From NCBI GenBank assembly GCA_003140115.1, contig PLIQ01000219.1, forward strand, positions 19,335 to 25,228: a stretch of DNA of 5,894 nucleotides, read 5' to 3'. Made by a program: the position numbers and the translations under genes. The DNA comes from Actinomycetota bacterium. GTDB lineage: Bacteria; Actinomycetota; Actinomycetes; Streptosporangiales; Streptosporangiaceae. The notes below the pieces were generated by a model. The model was not told the DNA's origin. It searched no databases and was given only the letters and a program-made list of their open reading frames with translations. Shown here piece after piece: positions 4,466-5,894 of this stretch; position 1 is the stretch's first letter, and each line of letters begins with the position of its first letter.

Positions 4466-5608
4466 ATGGCGGCGGAACCGGACGCGGGCAGCGGCAGCGG
4501 CGAGCGGGCTTCGGGCTGCGTGGGCCTGAAAGGAGCCGGTGCGCCGGCCGAGGGCACGGCCGTCGGCGCCGCCCAGCGCTACGCCTGGCTGGAGAACCTG
4601 CTCCCGCCGGTGGAAGAGGTCAGGCCCGGGCTGTGGTCGATTCCGGTGCCCTGGCCCGGCAGCGGGCTGCGCTACACCCTGGCCTACCTGGTATCCGGAC
4701 GGACCGGCCTGGCCCTGATCGACACGGGGTGGCCGACCGAACAGGCCTGGACGGCGCTGTGCGACAGCATCGCGGCGACCGGGCACGATATCACCGACCT
4801 GAAGTACATGCTGGTCACGCACGCGCATTCCGACCACCTGGGCCTGGCCGCCCGGGTCCGCGAGGCGTCCGGCGCCCTAGTCGGCATGCACCCGGCCGAG
4901 GGCGCGACCCTGCGCCGGGCCGAGTCGCAGGCGCGCCGGGTGGGGATGTCGGAGTGGCTGGGATCCCGCGGGGCGCCTGACGAGCAGGCCACCGAGGTGG
5001 CCGCCATGATGACCGGAGCGGTCCGGGTGTACACGGAACTGGCCCGGCCCGACTTCGATGTCGAGCACGGCAGCCTGCCGCTCGGGGCCGGGACTGCCCT
5101 GCGGGCCGTGTGGACGCCCGGCCACACGCCGGGTCACCTGTGCTTCTACGACGAACGGCAGGACGTGCTGCTGACCGGCGACCACGTGCTGCCGAGGATC
5201 ACGCCGCACATCGGTCTCCCGCCTGGCTCTGAGGGCGACCCGCTCGGCGACTACCAGGCCTCGCTGCGGGCGCTGGCCCGGTACACCCCGGCCGAGGTCC
5301 TGCCGGCGCACGAGTACCGGTTCGCCGATCTGGGCGCCCGCATCGAGACGCTGCTGCGGCACCACCGGACCAGGCTGGCCGAGATCGAGCACGCCGTCGC
5401 GGCCGATCCCGGCCTGTCGACCTGGGACGTCTCGACGGTACTGACCTGGTCGCGCGGCTGGGACCAGACCCTCGGCGGCGCCCGGCTGAGCGCGGTGAGC
5501 GAGACCTGGGCCCACCTGCTCCACCTGCAGAACCACCAGCGCGTCATCAACCAAGGCTCCGACCGAGACTCCTGGGTGCCGGGCCCGCGCTGCTCGGCCG
5601 CGGACTGA
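4466..5608 (+). CDS. MBL-fold metallo-hydrolase with C-terminal winged-helix-like region
   Basis: This 380-residue protein carries a complete set of metallo-beta-lactamase-fold metal ligands: the THAHSDHLG motif (His119, His121, Asp123, His124), His220 in TPGHTPGH, Asp239 in LTGDHVLP, and His282 in LPAHEY. Such sites bind two metals, usually zinc, and hydrolyse esters, thioesters, lactones or related bonds. Before them lie LAYLVSGRTGLALIDTG (72-88), the usual first strands. After the core, HHRTRLAEIEHAV (299-311) through ETWAHLLHLQNHQRV (346-360) resembles the C-terminal winged-helix region of LACTB2-like hydrolases. The first 50 or so residues are Gly/Ala/Glu-rich and precede the conserved fold. 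ATG 4466 is used because AGGGTAGG lies just upstream and no better in-frame start with a ribosome binding site is visible. The gene diverges from the barrel-MFS operon, and its stop is 208 bp before the ArsR start. It is not a recognisable beta-lactamase; substrate unknown, cytoplasmic. Confidence 0.9.
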   Translation: MAAEPDAGSGSGERASGCVGLKGAGAPAEGTAVGAAQRYAWLENLLPPVEEVRPGLWSIPVPWPGSGLRYTLAYLVSGRTGLALIDTGWPTEQAWTALCDSIAATGHDITDLKYMLVTHAHSDHLGLAARVREASGALVGMHPAEGATLRRAESQARRVGMSEWLGSRGAPDEQATEVAAMMTGAVRVYTELARPDFDVEHGSLPLGAGTALRAVWTPGHTPGHLCFYDERQDVLLTGDHVLPRITPHIGLPPGSEGDPLGDYQASLRALARYTPAEVLPAHEYRFADLGARIETLLRHHRTRLAEIEHAVAADPGLSTWDVSTVLTWSRGWDQTLGGARLSAVSETWAHLLHLQNHQRVINQGSDRDSWVPGPRCSAAD

Positions 5609-5778
5609 CCGCCCGGCCCGATGATCGAGGTGGGCGCGAGGAGCGAGGCGGACTTACCGGGCGCCTGGACGGCAGGACAGCACGCCGGACGTTCGCCACT
5701 GGCCCCGGTTGCTGTGCCCCTCGACCATCGCGTTCGTCGGGCTGACCGATAACTCGCCCTTCTGCCGGACGGTGGGCC

Positions 5779-5808
5779 TTGACATCAGCCGCTCCGTTAG
5801 GCAATCCT
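5779..5808 (+). promoter_or_regulatory. Candidate promoter of the ArsR-family gene
   Basis: A perfect TTGACA (5779-5784) is followed after 18 bp by AATCCT (5803-5808), a weak -10 match. The predicted transcript start near 5815-5817 coincides with the GTG start codon. That would explain the absence of a ribosome binding site there: the message would be leaderless, which is common in actinobacteria. The rest of 5609-5778 shows no supported gene or clear terminator. Confidence 0.4.
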
Positions 5809-5811
5809 ACC
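5796..5811. promoter_or_regulatory. First dyad of a tandem operator candidate
   Basis: GTTAGG-CAAT-CCTACC pairs at five of six arm positions (T5797 against C5810 is the mismatch). It shares the 6-4-6 layout and the GTTAG half-site of the dyad at 5813-5828 and overlaps the proposed -10 box, where a repressor would exclude RNA polymerase. Confidence 0.45.
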
Positions 5812-5812
5812 C

Positions 5813-5828
5813 GTTAGTGGATACTAAC
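5813..5828. promoter_or_regulatory. Second, perfect dyad of the operator candidate
   Basis: GTTAGT-GGAT-ACTAAC is a perfect 6-bp inverted repeat with a 4-bp centre. Its centre is 17 bp from that of the dyad at 5796-5811. It overlaps the GTG start codon (5817-5819) of the ArsR-family gene, consistent with autoregulation by the encoded repressor. The perfect dyad is seen directly; the binding protein is inferred. Confidence 0.55.
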
Positions 5829-5894
5829 CGGGCAGGTGACGGCTGGAGCGCGCTGGCGGACGGCACCCGGCGCGCCATCGTCAGCCGCCTGGCC
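5817..5894 (+). CDS. ArsR-family HTH transcriptional regulator, N-terminus only (continues beyond window)
   Basis: Twenty-six codons are visible before the window ends, read from GTG 5817. Residues 10-26 (WSALADGTRRAIVSRLA) match the first helix of ArsR/SmtB-type winged-helix repressors, whose usual form is close to W-x-ALADPTRR-x-IL-x-x-LA. These are dimeric DNA-binding repressors that release DNA on sensing a metal or small molecule. The sensing site is not visible. GTG 5817 is chosen because it places about nine residues before the conserved helix, as is usual, and lies at the predicted transcript start. The same frame is open back to 5625 with another GTG at 5772, so a longer N-terminus cannot be excluded. 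Two dyads sit over the promoter and start. It reads in the same direction as the MBL gene but appears to have its own promoter. Confidence 0.7.
   Translation, partial: MDTNRAGDGWSALADGTRRAIVSRLA

Noticed and set aside
4877..5554. A 225-codon minus-strand open frame antisense to the MBL gene
   Set aside because: It is Arg/Gly/Val/Pro-rich without motifs; the opposite strand carries the full MBL ligand set.
5621..5752. A 43-codon plus-strand open frame starting ATG after the MBL gene
   Set aside because: There is no ribosome binding site, no GC bias at third positions and no recognisable features.
5547..5804. An 85-codon minus-strand open frame over the MBL 3' end and the ArsR upstream region
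   Set aside because: It is low-complexity Arg/Pro/Ser, antisense to the end of a real gene, and overlaps the ArsR promoter candidate.
1..5894. CRISPR arrays, tRNA genes, insertion sequences or attachment sites
   Set aside because: I looked on both strands and found no regularly spaced repeat array, cloverleaf, transposase or integrase reading frame, or long terminal inverted repeats.

Overview
The window reads as chromosomal DNA of a high-GC actinobacterium. The reasons are very high G+C with strongly GC-biased third codon positions, GTG as well as ATG starts, GGAG/AGGAGG-type ribosome binding sites, and families common in Streptosporangiales, Frankia, Streptomyces and mycobacteria. I cannot assign a genus from sequence alone. 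No tRNA, rRNA, CRISPR array, insertion sequence, integrase or attachment site is visible.

Layout, left to right. Positions 1-645 (+) hold the C-terminal half of a branched-chain-amino-acid-type ABC transporter substrate-binding protein. It converges on a double-hotdog MaoC-like hydratase (725-1582, -), with a strong 13-bp GC stem-loop between them (676-713). A 239-bp divergent region (1583-1821) separates the hydratase from a VOC-fold protein (1822-2367, +). That VOC gene seems to be preceded by an 8-codon leader ORF (1799-1825) whose stop overlaps its start as ATGA. The VOC gene converges, 21 bp apart, on a DHA2-type 14-helix MFS exporter (2389-3960, -). A perfect 17-bp tandem duplication covers the VOC stop codon and touches the exporter stop codon. 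The exporter lies 40 bp downstream of, and probably in an operon with, a small dimeric alpha/beta-barrel protein (4001-4339, -). A 126-bp divergent region with a TTGACAA tandem repeat leads to an MBL-fold hydrolase (4466-5608, +). The window ends in the first 26 codons of an ArsR-family regulator (5817-5894, +), preceded by two similar 16-bp dyads spaced 17 bp apart.

The genes fit uptake, catabolism or detoxification of small organic compounds: an importer component, an enoyl-CoA hydratase-like enzyme, a VOC enzyme, an MBL hydrolase, a small barrel protein and an efflux pump. They occupy several oppositely oriented transcription units, so a single pathway is not demonstrated. I found no evidence for a defence island or a clearly undescribed multi-gene system. 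The items most worth a second look are the coupled leader ORF, the tandem ArsR-site dyads overlapping a probably leaderless start, and active-site substitutions in the hydratase and VOC proteins.
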